Part shown: positions 47,988 to 58,822 of the stretch, piece after piece | Layout of the letters: each line of letters begins with the position of its first letter | Numbering within the stretch: position 1 is the stretch's first letter | Assembly (NCBI GenBank): GCA_004835665.1 | Contig: RBKR01000028.1 | Coordinates: forward strand, 62,001-126,000 | DNA: 64,000 nucleotides | Origin: Phoma sp. XZ068 | Taxonomy: Eukaryota > Ascomycota > Dothideomycetes > Pleosporales > Didymellaceae | Reading direction: 5' to 3' | The notes under the pieces: generated by a model | What the model was told of the DNA's origin: nothing | Seen by the model: the letters and a program-made list of their open reading frames with translations, nothing else | The model's database searches: none | Translations under genes and position numbers: made by a program

Positions 47988-49005
47988 AGAGCGCATGGGG
48001 TCACTAGGAGTGTGGCACCTCACATTGGTGCGAACTCGACGTGTACCAACGGTATGGAGGAGAATGCGAAGCGTCAGGTGGTTTAAGTGTATTTTCTTTC
48101 CGCAACTAGTGCAATCGTGTTGCAGGTCAGCGCTATTGTGGGCTTGCTGTGCATCAGAGATTATGTCGCAAGTTTCCTGTACATAAGCTAAACTGGGCTA
48201 ACTGCCCACCAGAGTCAAATTATATCCACAAAGCACTGTATACTCGGAATTGCATATAATACATGCACCAGGGAACCTTATTATGTGCATATCTTTGCCG
48301 CCGGTTTCCTCTGATGTTAGAGCCTACATCTTCTGTCATGAGTGGAGCGACGCGCCGAGATCTATCAACTAGCGAGCGGCTTGTTCTACGTATTGTCCCT
48401 GCCTGCGCAGCAGAACTTGTACGTGTAGAAGATGATGAAGTGCCTGAACAGTAACAAAAAAATAGGCCCTAGATATTGTCGTATGCTAGTTGTGATGTTG
48501 GGACATTGACAGATAGTGAGGCATAATGCCAAAATAGAGGGAGCACGTTTCACAGACGTCACTCACTCATGAACCTTTGGGAAAGGTATTACGTGCGGAG
48601 AAGGCTACCATCGGATATCTTGTATTACTCGTGCAAGCCTATCAAGCTGGTGCGGACTTTGAAGCAGATCTGGTCAGGATTTGATGAGTCCACCCCTCGT
48701 ACAAGTAACGTAGCGCTGTTTCGATGGCCTAACATGATGTTACCTCGCATGCTCCTCGCTTACTTTGGATACTTTCTAGTCCCTTGTGCCCTGATCAGAG
48801 GTCACGCCATATCAGGCCGTGCGTGCAGAGGGATCTACAGCTATCTTGGTTGTGTCGGTCTAAGCGTCTTTCGGGGGCGAATTCTGGAGGCCTACATACG
48901 GAAATGCGCACCCTCATCTACTTAAGCTAGCTATCGAACCAGAAAAAGTGTTGACTGCATTCAAGACTGCACAAAACGCCTAAATTACTTTCGAGACCAC
49001 GAAGC
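47988..49005. other. intergenic between transporter and HSP20 gene
   Basis: Only short ORFs, the longest (48569-48925, 118 codons) without a recognisable domain. The last 150 bp should be the HSP20 promoter. Confidence 0.4.
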
Positions 49006-49638
49006 ATGTCCCACCTCAGTAACGTCTTTCACCACTTTGCCTTCACTCATCCGCAAACCGGTCTTATTTCACTCGAGTCTCAAAGGGAAAAAGCTGATGA
49101 TGTGTTCTCACCGAAAGTCGACCTCCGCGAGTGCACTTCCGCATATTTCCTCGAAGCCGAGCTCCCAGGAGTGCACGGATCAGATAATATCAGTATGAGG
49201 TGGTTGGATGGGAGGACTTTACAGATCCAAGTGACGATTCGGAAGACGGATCTAGAGGCGGAGTGGGCCGACGCAGTGTCTCGTGAAAGACCTCACACAA
49301 AAGTCCCGAGTGCTGCGGAGTATGAAAATCTGTGTGATTGGCGCAGCGATTTTGGAAAGAAGGTTCAGGAACGGGAAGAGGGTCAACAAAATAGTCCTGA
49401 GGGGCTGGTGACGAGATTCTGGTTGGATGAGCGGAGGACCGGGGTCTATATGAGGAACTTTTCTTTTGCGACTGTTGTGGATACAAATGCTATCCGGGTA
49501 AGACTCCGGCGGGGGCTTCTGAAGGTCTTCGTACCGAAGATGGATGCTACGGCCTTCGAGACAAAGAACATTCGGATTGAGGCTACATATGTCAAGATGG
49601 GCGATGAAGGCAGTGGTCATGTGACCTTGTCTACATGA
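49006..49638 (+). CDS. small heat-shock protein (HSP20/alpha-crystallin), C-terminus supplied by an LTR
   Basis: 210 residues from ATG MSHLSNVFHHFAFTHP. The alpha-crystallin domain begins KVDLRECTSAYFLEAELPGV (about 37-56), with an acidic insert of some 65 residues. It closes with RRTGVYMRNFSFATVVDTNA, IRVRLRRGLLKVFVPK and an IRI motif near the end. Such proteins are cytosolic holdases that bind unfolding proteins. The Copia 2 5' LTR starts at 49590, inside codon 195. The final 15 residues (VKMGDEGSGHVTLST) and the stop are LTR sequence, so the native C-terminal extension is lost. The core fold is intact, so function may persist, but transcription now runs into the element. Confidence 0.88.
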   Translation: MSHLSNVFHHFAFTHPQTGLISLESQREKADDVFSPKVDLRECTSAYFLEAELPGVHGSDNISMRWLDGRTLQIQVTIRKTDLEAEWADAVSRERPHTKVPSAAEYENLCDWRSDFGKKVQEREEGQQNSPEGLVTRFWLDERRTGVYMRNFSFATVVDTNAIRVRLRRGLLKVFVPKMDATAFETKNIRIEATYVKMGDEGSGHVTLST

Positions 49639-49713
49639 CTAATTAGCGTCATTACTTAGTCTCAGGCCCGGCTTGATTAATGAGACAACTCTTACACCCC
49701 CAAAGTTTTGACA
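49590..49713 (+). repeat. 5' LTR of Copia element 2
   Basis: TGTCAAGATGG...AGTTTTGACA; it encodes the last codons and stop of the HSP20 ORF. Confidence 0.95.
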
Positions 49714-49727
49714 GGTTATGAGCCCGG
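49714..49727 (+). other. primer-binding site of Copia element 2
   Basis: GGTTATGAGCCCGG, sharing GTTATGAGCCCGG with Copia element 1 and complementary to the expected initiator tRNA-Met anticodon arm. Confidence 0.7.
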
Positions 49728-49792
49728 CGCTTTCGCGTATTGCTTACGGCCAATACAAAACAGGGGGTGAGGGTTCCCTCATGTTGGCTGCA

Positions 49793-50225
49793 TGTTGTAT
49801 GAACCTCGTGGTCCTGACAAGGCCACGTTGTACAATGGGCTCGAGGGGCGAGAAGCGCCTCAGCAATCGAGAGGGGGTTCAGGACGATCCTGGTAGTCCT
49901 GAACTCGTCACAGCACCGAGAGCAGTGCTCGCACCAGTTCCCTCGTGATGGGACCTCGCTGCCTTGACAAAGCTGCGTTGTAGAGAGTCTCGAGGGGCGA
50001 GAAGCGTCCCAGCAATCGAGGGGGGATCCAGGATAAGTGCTGGTAAGTCTGGACTCGTCAAAGCGCCTTGAAGTGCAGTTTCCAGCTCCCTCGCGATGGG
50101 ACCTCGCAGCTCTGACCAAGCTGCGTTGTACAACGGGCTCGAGAGGCGAAGAAGCGCCTCAGCAATCGAGAGGGGGTTCAGGATGAGCCAAATGGAAGTC
50201 CCTGAACTCGTCAGAACGGTGCAAG
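49793..50225 (+). repeat. three tandem ~150-bp repeats in the Copia 2 leader
   Basis: Three imperfect copies, with GACAAGG/GACAAAG/GACCAAG anchors at 49816, 49966 and 50114 (periods 150 and 148). They share GCTGCGTTGTA, CTCGAGGGGCGAGAAGCG, CAGCAATCGAG and CTCGTCA blocks. They lie between the PBS and the gag ATG and are not in an open sense frame. Confidence 0.88.
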
Positions 50226-50398
50226 GGTAGCCAAAGAGGTACACGCGTCCTTCCGGACGATCCGAGGCCTTGAAGGGCCGAAAGGATGGTAGGCGCCGAG
50301 TAGAAAATACTTCCATCGCAGCACCCGTCAACCATCAGCAATCGACACGAGCACGCAATATAGTTATTGAAGAAGCCTTCTCAGCCACTGTCCTGGAG

Positions 50399-51609
50399 AT
50401 GTCCTCGACTCGACCTACTCGTCGCAACATCACCGCCGCCGAACAGCGTCGGCTTGAAGAAATGGAACGCAACCGCCGCATCAACCCGGACGGAAGCACC
50501 AGTGGGCGGGTGATGCACGAACGGCAAGAGGAGAGAGGACAACCAGGGCAGGAAGGTGGAGATAGCGGACATGCGGCAAGGCGTGACGAGATGGACAGAC
50601 TAAGAGCGGAGAACCGCAGACTCAGAGACTTGACAGGGGAGCTACAAGTGATAAGCGACGGTCCAGCAGGAAGCGCAGATGACAGCGATCTGGTGGAGGC
50701 CTTTCTGGACTTTGAGAAACATGCCAAGGTTAGCAGCGCTGGCAAAGCTGTTAACGAGCAAGGCTTCAAGAAGTTGGGAGGAGTCACCAACTACGAGGGG
50801 TGGAAGAAATCGTTTCAGACCGTGCTGAAATACATAACCTCTGGGAGATGTATGATGGCAGGTTTGATGCGCTTTCGACCACCGCAATTCAGACAGTGTC
50901 GACGAAGTTCAATCGACTTTGCCGAAATGCCATGGGCATCCTTCACACCGCCTGCGACGGGACGATCAGGTCGTCACTCCAAAGCGAGAGCATCGAGCTG
51001 CCCTCCCAGGCGATGGCACTCTTAGGCGAGCGCAACCGCCAGCGGGGGAGCGCGATCGTCTGGTCATTGTTCAAAGAGTTCTTAGGCACCACGCTCGCTA
51101 ACACTGGGAGCGTTAGCGAGTTTCGCAACAAGCTGATAGAGGTACAGGAGAAACTGGTCGCGGTTGACGCAGGCTACCGCCTGCCATCGTGGCTGGTCAA
51201 CTCCCACTTCTTGACAGCACTCACTAGTGCGTTCGACAACAAGGTCGCAGTCCTGAGCTCGGATGAGTCCATTGTCTCGGTCACCGACCCGAAGGACTTC
51301 CAGACCTTGGCGCGAGAGGTGATCCAAGAGGAACAACGACAGATGAATAATGACGATGGCATCACTCTGGCAGTGAACAGCCAGAAAAGGTGTACGCATT
51401 GCGGCAGAGTGGGCCACCTGGCCGTTGCAGGGCCGAAAGGATGCTATAGAATGAGCCAGAACGCCAGATACAGGCCGAAATGGTACATGGAGCACCTTGA
51501 GAATCAAGGCAGAAAAAGATCTAGTACAGAAACAGTGCACCCAGAGAGTACTGCAAAGAAAAGAAGAATCGAAGAAAGTGACTTCGTGCAAGGATCCACC
51601 TCCGATTGA
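50399..51609 (+). pseudogene. Copia 2 gag, frameshifted
   Basis: ATG 50399 MSSTRPTRRNITAAEQRRLE opens a charged coiled N-terminus, then FKKLGGVTNYEGWKKSFQTV. Near 50835 one base is missing and the frame moves to continue LWEMYDGRFDALSTTAIQTV and LPSWLVNSHFLTALTSAF. A zinc knuckle-like CTHCGRVGHLAVAGPKGC and a basic tail (TAKKRRIEE) follow. The frame ends at TGA 51607-51609, after which the same frame goes on into protease. Confidence 0.85.
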
Positions 51610-54600
51610 CTATCAGTGCGCGGGGAGAGTCTCTGCTGGGGCATGGTCATCGCATACGTGTTATGCCTGTCGCAGTGGACTGCTTTCGCCTGCGTAATGG
51701 GGGCGTTGGGAGCAAGATGGTGGATGGAAGTCGAGGCAGAGATATGGGCAGAGACCAACGGCCCATGGCTGCCACTAGCATTAAGCGTCATCAACGGACG
51801 ACTGGCCCCAGATGATTGGGTCCTCGATAGTGGAAGCTACACGCACGTGACCGGAAGACGGTCGCTTTTTGAGACGCTGAGTCCGGCGCCACCCGGGAAG
51901 CGGGTGATGGGCGTCGGCGGAGGCGTGGCAGTCGCTGGCGTCGGGACAGTCAAGATCCCGATCGCCTGCGAGGTCGACGGCAAAGTCTACAACAAGACCT
52001 TCACCATCCAGAACGTCTCGTATGCGCCAGGTCTCCCTTTCAACATCATCTCTTGTCGAGCGTTGACGTTGACGAATGACGGAGAGAAGGCAGGCATACG
52101 CTTCGTGATGGATGGCCATGATCTTGAGATTGTGCGGACAGAGACTGGCCAAGTGATAGCCACGGCTGACTGCCGCACCACCGACCTGTACGTCCTGTCA
52201 TGACCGAAAGCAGAAGTCACCCGAAAGCGACGACCGCAGCCATATGCCTTCACAGCAATACCCTCAGACGTGTCCATCGACACTCACCATCGTCGACTGG
52301 GGCATCTTGGAGAAGGGAGGTTGAGAAGGCTGCTGCGGCGTCTCAATGCATCAAGTGCAGAGGACCCACTACTACCATGCGAATCCTGCAATCGAACAGG
52401 TCTAAAGAGGAGAAACTTCAAGGACTCCGGGACAAGGAGCAAGAAGCCTTTACAGATGGTCTTTGTTGACCTAGCAGGGCCAGTCAACGCGTATGATGGC
52501 AAGAAGAAAGTTAGTGATCGCTTCGCTCTCACCATTACAGATGACTGTACAAGATACAGATGGGTGAGAGTGTTGCGACACAAGAACGATGCAGCAAGAG
52601 AACTGCAGATCTGGAAGACCCAGGTCGAGAAAGAACTAAAACACGAGCTGCTAGCCGTCCGAAGAGATAATGGCGGAGAGTTCGATAACAAACTATTAAA
52701 CGAGTTTTTCAGAGAGACAGGCGTCAGAGTTGAGCCTACAGCACCGTATAATCCAGAGCAGAACGGGGTCGCAAAAAGGGGCATGAATATTCTGTTCACT
52801 GCAGTGAGAGCGATACTAGACGAGTCGAATCTCGGTCAACATTGTTTCGCTGAGATTTTCATTAGTGTCACTGACATAGTCAACTATGGCCCAACGTCGG
52901 CTAATCCCAACGATCAGCCACCATACGAGCGACTGTATGGAAGGCCGCCGCCAATAGAGCACCTGCGAGTGTTGGGCTGCGAGTGCTGGAAGCCCCGACC
53001 CCGAAGCGACTACTCGAACTTCAGGAAGCTTGATCCCCGGGCGGACAAGTGCTATCTTCTCGGTTCCGTTGCGAAACATCAGTATCGGGTATGGAACACC
53101 TGCACCGAGCGAGTCGAGTTAGTTCGAGATCTGCACTTCAATGAGGACATATTTGGTCCAGGGGGAGAGGTCCCCGAGACTGTGCGCCGACCAGCCTATT
53201 GCGACGAGGTTAGAATTCAAGATACCCTCGCACATAGGTCTAAGCGGCGACGGTACTCCACGATCGAGGGGGAGACTCTAGCGGCTTTGTCAGTGAAGCC
53301 TGCTGCGATCGATGGAGGACTCGTGTTGATCGCCGAAGACGGCGAGATAAATGAAGCGGAACGCTTCTCCGAAGAGAGTGCACAGACTCAGGTGGCCCAG
53401 TCGCTAGCGTCTGTAGACCATGACGATTGGAGCGCAGTAATTGAGTGTCTAGCTGCGCTGTCAGCGCTGGAGAAGAATCAAGATAAACTCGAGAACCATG
53501 TGGTTGATCATGCTGCTGGTGGCGCATACGAACCAAAGAACTATGAGGATGCTGTCACCTGTGCGGACGCATCACGGTGGATTCCGTCCATGGACGAAGA
53601 AGTCAAAGAGATTATAGCCAACGACGTGTGGGATGTCGTGGATCTTCCAATCCTAACCGGCAAGTTTGCATACAAGGTCAAGACCAATGCCGATGGAGAA
53701 GTCACTCGTTACAAGTCCCGATGGTGCGCCCGCGGATTCGAACAAGAGCTAGGCGTCGACGTTCTTGAGACGTTTGCGTCGGTGGTAAAGCCGATGAGTT
53801 ACAAGCTTTTGTTCGCTCTGGCCTGCCTGCTGGGCTGGTCGATCGAGCAGATGGACGTCAAGACAGCCTTTCTGTATGGCAAGATCGACACTGACGTCTA
53901 TATGGAACTACCGCCGAATATCAAGGACCAGTACCCTGGGAAGATTTGCAAGCTCAAGAAGGCCCTATATGGGCTCAAGCAGTCTCCTCGGATCTGGTAC
54001 CTTACCTTGAGCCAGGCGCTGCGGCCTATGGGATTCGTGGCAATCTCAGAAGACCATAGCGTCTTCGTCAATCGAGACAAACGTCTGGCCATTGCGACAT
54101 ATGTGGATGACCTCTTGATCTTAGGGAAGGATCAGGAGACGATTGCATCCGTCAAAAGCGCTCTGTCGGAGCACTTCAAGATGAGCGATCTCGGTCCGGT
54201 CGCCCACTACCTGGGAGTGAAGGTGATCCGGGAGGATACCTCGCGGGGTAGTAGGATTAAGCTGACCCAACGCGCATATGCCGAGAAGGTGTTGAGAACC
54301 TTCGGAATGGCAGACTGTACTCCTGTGGCGACTCCGATGGATGAGAATCTTGTGTTGGAACCTAGTAAAGAGGCGTCAGACTCGCAGGATCGGAAGTGGT
54401 ACCAGCGAGCGGTTGGTAGCCTCATGTATCTGATGCTCTGTACTCGCCCGGATATTGCGTATGCGGTCAGTCAGCTGGGTCGCTTCGCCGCCAATCCGTC
54501 ACAGAAACACCATGCGGCCTTGAAGAGGCTTCTTCGGTACCTGAAGGGTACCAGTGACTACGGTCTGGTGATAGATACGCAAGATCGGCCAGATATCCTG

Positions 54601-55083
54601 ACGGGCTACACAGACGCGAACTGGGGAAGAGATGATGATCGCCGATCAACTGGGGGTTACGTCTTCACATTTGCCGGCACCGCCATCAGCTGGAAGTCGA
54701 AGCGTCAGGCCACAGTGGCGCTGTCCAGCTGTGAGGCCGAGTACATCGCGGAGTCTGAGGCCGCGAAGGAAGCGATATGGCTGCAGCGACTGTTGTGTCA
54801 GCTGCGAGTTGACCTCTCTCAGCCGAGCGCGTCTGAGCCAGTAACCATACTCGGAGACAATCGAGGGGCCCTGGCCCTGGCTAAGAACCCAATGTATCAT
54901 GCGAGAACGAAGCACGTGGACATCCGGTACCACTTTGTACGAGAAAAGGTGGAGGAGCAGCTGGTTAGGATGGAATGGATCGCAGGCGAGTTGAACCCAA
55001 CGGATGGACTCACTAAGCCATTGAGCAAGACGAAGTTCGAGTCCTTTCGGCGAATGGTTGGCTTGCGAAGGATCGACGAGTAG
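51610..55083 (+). pseudogene. Copia 2 pol (protease-integrase-RT-RNase H) with an in-frame TGA
   Basis: Protease WVLDSGSYTHVTG; then TGA at 52201-52203 within the same frame. Integrase: HHRRLGHLGEGR and CESCNRTG, then VFVDLAGPVN, VRRDNGGEFD and NPEQNGVAKRG (DDE). Reverse transcriptase: MDVKTAFLYGKIDTDVYMEL, YGLKQSPRIWY and YVDD at 54099-54110. RNase H: GYTDANWGRDDDRRSTGG, SSCEAEYIAESEA and ADGLTK-like NPTDGLTKPLS. From 52270 to 55083 the frame is fully open (937 codons). The stretch between gag and protease is hydrophobic and odd, so the true frame there is uncertain. Confidence 0.88.
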
Positions 55084-55162
55084 GGCAACGTCACCAGAGC
55101 ATGAACGACGTGTGCGTGCCTAGCGGCAATTGAGGGGGAGCACTGCCCTCATCGAGGGGGAG

Positions 55163-55286
55163 TGTCAAGATGGGCGATGAAGGCAGTGGTCATGTGACCT
55201 TGTCTACATGACTAATTAGCGTCATTACTTAGTCTCAGGCCCAGCTTGATTAATGAGACAACTCTTACACCCCCAAAGTTTTGACA
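55163..55286 (+). repeat. 3' LTR of Copia element 2
   Basis: One substitution relative to the 5' LTR; followed directly by LINE coding sequence. Confidence 0.95.
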
Positions 55287-58177
55287 TGCAAGACAGCCTA
55301 CCAAGCCTACAAACACGCTAGACAACACTGCTCCAGCGGCGCCCTGTCAGAAGAAACACGAGCCTTCAAGACGACAGTCCGACAGGCTAAAAGGCAATAC
55401 TGGAGACATGTTATTGACAATGCTAAGGAGGGCAAGGATCTGTTTAAGGTTATCGCCTGGCACAAGCTTACACCAGACCACCAGGACACTCCTCTCATAG
55501 TAAACAGCAAAACAATATCGGACCCACTAGAGAAGGCAGAGGCACTTAGAGAGGAAGTCTTAAACCGCTATACAGCAGAAGACGACCTCAACTGCCAACC
55601 AGAGCAGGAAACTGCGGCCCTCCTCCCGTGGAGCACACACATCTCACTGGAGGAGTCTGAGCGAAACACAATAGGGGTCTCCAGCACCTCCCCAGGCACT
55701 GATCGCTCTACAGTGCGACTGCTCCGCGCCTGCTGGGCCCAGGTTGGAGAACTTATACGACGGATCTTCCAGCGGTGCCTTGAACTCAACCAAACCACTT
55801 TCCTACACAATGGAAGCTGGCAGAAGTAGCCATGATACCTAAGGTAGGAAAGAAAGACCGGACGTCACCCCGCTCTTGGAGGCCTATAGCACTCCTCTCC
55901 TGCATTGGAAAGGGGCTTGAAAGAACAGTGGCTAGAAGAATCGCGTGGACTGCTATAACCCACAAGATCCTTAGCCCCCAACATGGAGGCGCCCTCCCAA
56001 AGCGCTCTGCTGTAGATCTTACTGCAGCGTTCACTCACGACACAGAAGCCGCGTGGGCAAAAGGCCAGCATGTTACCATGGTCACCTTAGATGTGCAAGG
56101 CGCCTTCGACGCTCTCCTCAAGAACCGCCTGCTGCACCGGATGGCCCAACAGGGATGGCCACAAAGGACCATCCTCTTTGTCAACTCTTTCCTCACTGAT
56201 CGAAGGGTCCAAGTCCGCCTGGGCCAAGTCACTACCCCTAGCTACCCAGTCGCCTGCGGCACACCACAGGGCGGCTCACCCCTGTCCCCAGTCCTGTAGA
56301 CACTGTACCTGGCAGAGCTGCTGTCCATGGACACAAAGAGGAGATTCGGATACGCAGATGACATATGCTTATACCAGGCCTCACACTCCCTAGACGAGAA
56401 CGTCCAGCTCCTAGCAGCAGACCTACGACAGATCAGAGCATGGGGTACAGCTAACAAGGTCACCTTTGCCCCAGAAAAGCAAGAAATGATCCACCTCATT
56501 CGACAAAAGAGCAGCTACGCGCCACCCTGTGTGGTAGACGAGCAGCTTACAATCAACCCAATCTTACCAAGTGGGTCAAGAACCCAGCCAGCCCTCCGAT
56601 GGCTAGGGATCTGGTTCGACCGCAAACTTACCTTTAAGCGGCATGTAGCCGCACACAACGCAAAAGCGGCCAAGGTAGCCTATCACATCCGCAGCCTAGC
56701 AAACACGGCCTACGGACCACCGGCCAGCTCGCTCCGCAAGGCCACCATGGCCTGCGTGTACCCGTCCCTTCTGTACGGGGCCGAGTGCTGGTACAGAGGC
56801 CGTACTAAACCTCCACGCACACTCAAACCTGGCAGACCAGCAGAAGTCAGCACCTATGTCGGGTGGCACATAGCTGTCATGGACAAAACACTGGCTATAG
56901 CAGCAAGAGGTATCCTCCCAGTGTGGCGAACAACCCCTACTGCTACTCTCTTCCGGGACGCCGGACTGCCCTCAGCTGCCACTGCGCTAGAAGAAGCCAA
57001 ACTCCGCTTTGCGACACATCTACGCACTATAGATGCAGAACACCCACTGGCCAGCCGCACAGCAGCCATAAGGATGAGCATAGGCAGGTCAGCTGGAAAG
57101 CTGCAACGAATGCGGACCAAAGTCCAGTATCTAGGATCTCTTCTGCCTGAGATACCTAGGACAATACTGACAGCCCCTCACTACTCGCCTGGCTGCCAAA
57201 CAGACCCAACGATGGGCATAGACAAGAAGACCGCAGCGAAGGCTTTCCAAGAATGGTGGGCCCACCTCCCACCTTCAGATGTTACTATCTTCTCAGATGG
57301 CTCTGAGCAGTACACAAAGGAAGGAGGGAAGCGGGTTACCTATGGCTTTGCAGTGTATCAGGACGGAAAACAACTTCACACTGGACGTGGGTCACTTCAC
57401 CCTACCTCACACGTCTTCGACGCGGAAGCAGTAGGAGCATGGAGGGGCCTCCGGCACACTATAAGACAACCAGCGCTCCGCACTCGCCGAATCTGGCTGT
57501 GCATAGACAGCACCTCAGTGATATGGTGCCTCAGAGGCGACGCACCCCCTACCTCTCAATGGGCCTTCCTGGAGTGCCATGGTGCCATGGAGACACACGA
57601 CGTCTCTATCAAGTGGGCCCCTGGACACCTAGGCATCGAAGGAAATGAGGCAGCAGACAGACTAGCCAACTTAGAAGCCCAGCACCCATCACCCCCAGCT
57701 GGAAAAGCCGCTATGCCTACACTCTCAGGCATCAAGTCCGTTGCCCGCAAGACACTACAACACACACAACAGACCTGGTGGTCTGACAAGAAGACTAAGC
57801 TCTCAAGATGGTACAAGAGCTGGGACTTGGACTATGCACCACGCAGCAGTCCAACGGAGCTAGACCTACCAAGAGCCACGTTAGCTAGACTACTCTCTAT
57901 CCGATCTATGCATGGGGACTTTGCATGGTATCACCAGAGGTTCCATCACAGCGATGCAAATCTCACCTGCTCATGCGGGCGCGACAAGACGCCAGAGCAC
58001 CTTGCGCTCTGCCGCAAGACCCTAGGGGCCTTTGGCCGGTGGCCACTTCGACCTTCCATACCACCATCCAGCCGGAGCGATGGCCTAGCGTATACTGCTG
58101 TGCTAATTGGGGATCCAGAGGCTTTCGAAGCCTTCACCCAACTCACACAGTACTACACCAAGGTCTGCCCCCGGTAG
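55287..58177 (+). pseudogene. LINE ORF2 (reverse transcriptase + RNase H), broken
   Basis: The linker region CKTAYQAYKHARQHCSSG leads to RT. A one-base shift near 55790 moves the frame to PTQWKLAEVAMIPKVGKKDR and SWRPIALLSCIGKGLERTVA. VTLDVQGAFDALL and GTPQGGSPLSPVL follow, then TAG at 56297-56299, then (same frame) FGYADDICLY with the YADD box at 56350-56361. RNase H: TIFSDGSEQYTK, FDAEAVGAWRG, LCIDSTSVIW and APGHLGIEGNEAADRLA. A C-terminal CSCGRDKTPEHLALC zinc knuckle precedes the stop at 58177. RT plus RNase H in this order is typical of the fungal Tad clade. Two lesions plus truncation make it inactive. Confidence 0.92.
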
Positions 58178-58524
58178 CTCACCCTGTGCTGCAACAGCAG
58201 CAAATAACCGTACTCTTTCCCTACTCTCCCTCTTACCCTCCCTCTCTTTCTCTCTCCTACTCTTACGGCATTTAACTGCCTCTGAACACACACGAGGAAT
58301 CCACCCTAATGTACACAAATTGCTCAGTCTCCCCAACTGGAAGGGGAGCTGTAGCTCGACATGGTAGCAATACCCGCGCAGGCAAGAAATGCTGTCTAAG
58401 GTAGTGTCTCAGCACTGTAATTCCATAGCTTAGCACGTCGTATATGCCCTTCGGGAGGCGAGATGGTGGACTTAATCCCCATCAACTAGACGAAAAATGA
58501 ATACCAACCAACCAACCAACCAAC
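55287..58524 (+). mobile_element. Tad-like LINE (non-LTR) element, 5'-truncated
   Basis: It begins mid-ORF2 directly at the Copia 2 3' LTR and ends with a short simple-repeat tail (AACC)4-5 at about 58504-58524. ORF1 and the endonuclease are missing. The tail lands inside an OrsD-like gene remnant. Confidence 0.9.
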
Positions 58525-58822
58525 TCGCACCTGCGGCAAGCGTAGCCTTCGTGAATCTGGAGCTCTGGATGTGACGTCGATACGTGCGGACGGGGAGGAA
58601 TACTGCTTGGGTCCATGATCTCACACGAGTGCTGACGCAAAATTGCGTGAGCCCCTTCCGGAGTTCCTTGGAAACGCCATGCTTCCTGTCGAGATGGGTT
58701 GTGACCTGGGAGCTCGCTGTGGCGAGAGCGTACTTGCATCGGCGACATATCAGGGCTTGACTCTCGCCATCTACGTGCAGATCGCAGCGGGCCAGGATGG
58801 TTGGTGTAGAGTCATGATCCAT
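58525..58822 (-). pseudogene. OrsD/DUF3505-like gene remnant A, cut by the LINE
   Basis: From ATG 58822: MDHDSTPTILARCDLHVDGE, SQALICRRCKYALATASSQV, THLDRKHGVSKELRKGLTQF, then a frame change to MDPSSIPPRPHVSTSHPELQ and IHEGYACRRCE. This is the N-terminal pattern (CxxC...HxxxxH, then HEGYxCxxC) of the fungal family first named in the orsellinic acid cluster (OrsD). The LINE tail interrupts it after CRRCE. Its function is unknown. Remnant B lies at 60999, pointing the other way. Confidence 0.7.

Larger units (their letters stand above)
49590..55286 (+). mobile_element. second full-length Copia retrotransposon, young
   Basis: 5697 bp, LTRs of 124 bp (49590-49713 and 55163-55286) differing at one position (GGCCCGGC versus GGCCCAGC). 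PBS GGTTATGAGCCCGG follows the 5' LTR and the polypurine GAGGGGGAG precedes the 3' LTR. Flanks do not match (ACATA left, TGCAA right), so there is no target duplication: the left flank is the HSP20 gene, the right flank mid-ORF of a LINE. Confidence 0.95.

Noticed and set aside
49652..50331. Long minus-strand ORFs with repeated peptide patterns across the Copia 2 leader
   Set aside because: They arise from the 150-bp tandem repeats (the period 150 keeps a frame open), lie antisense inside a retrotransposon leader and show no domain.
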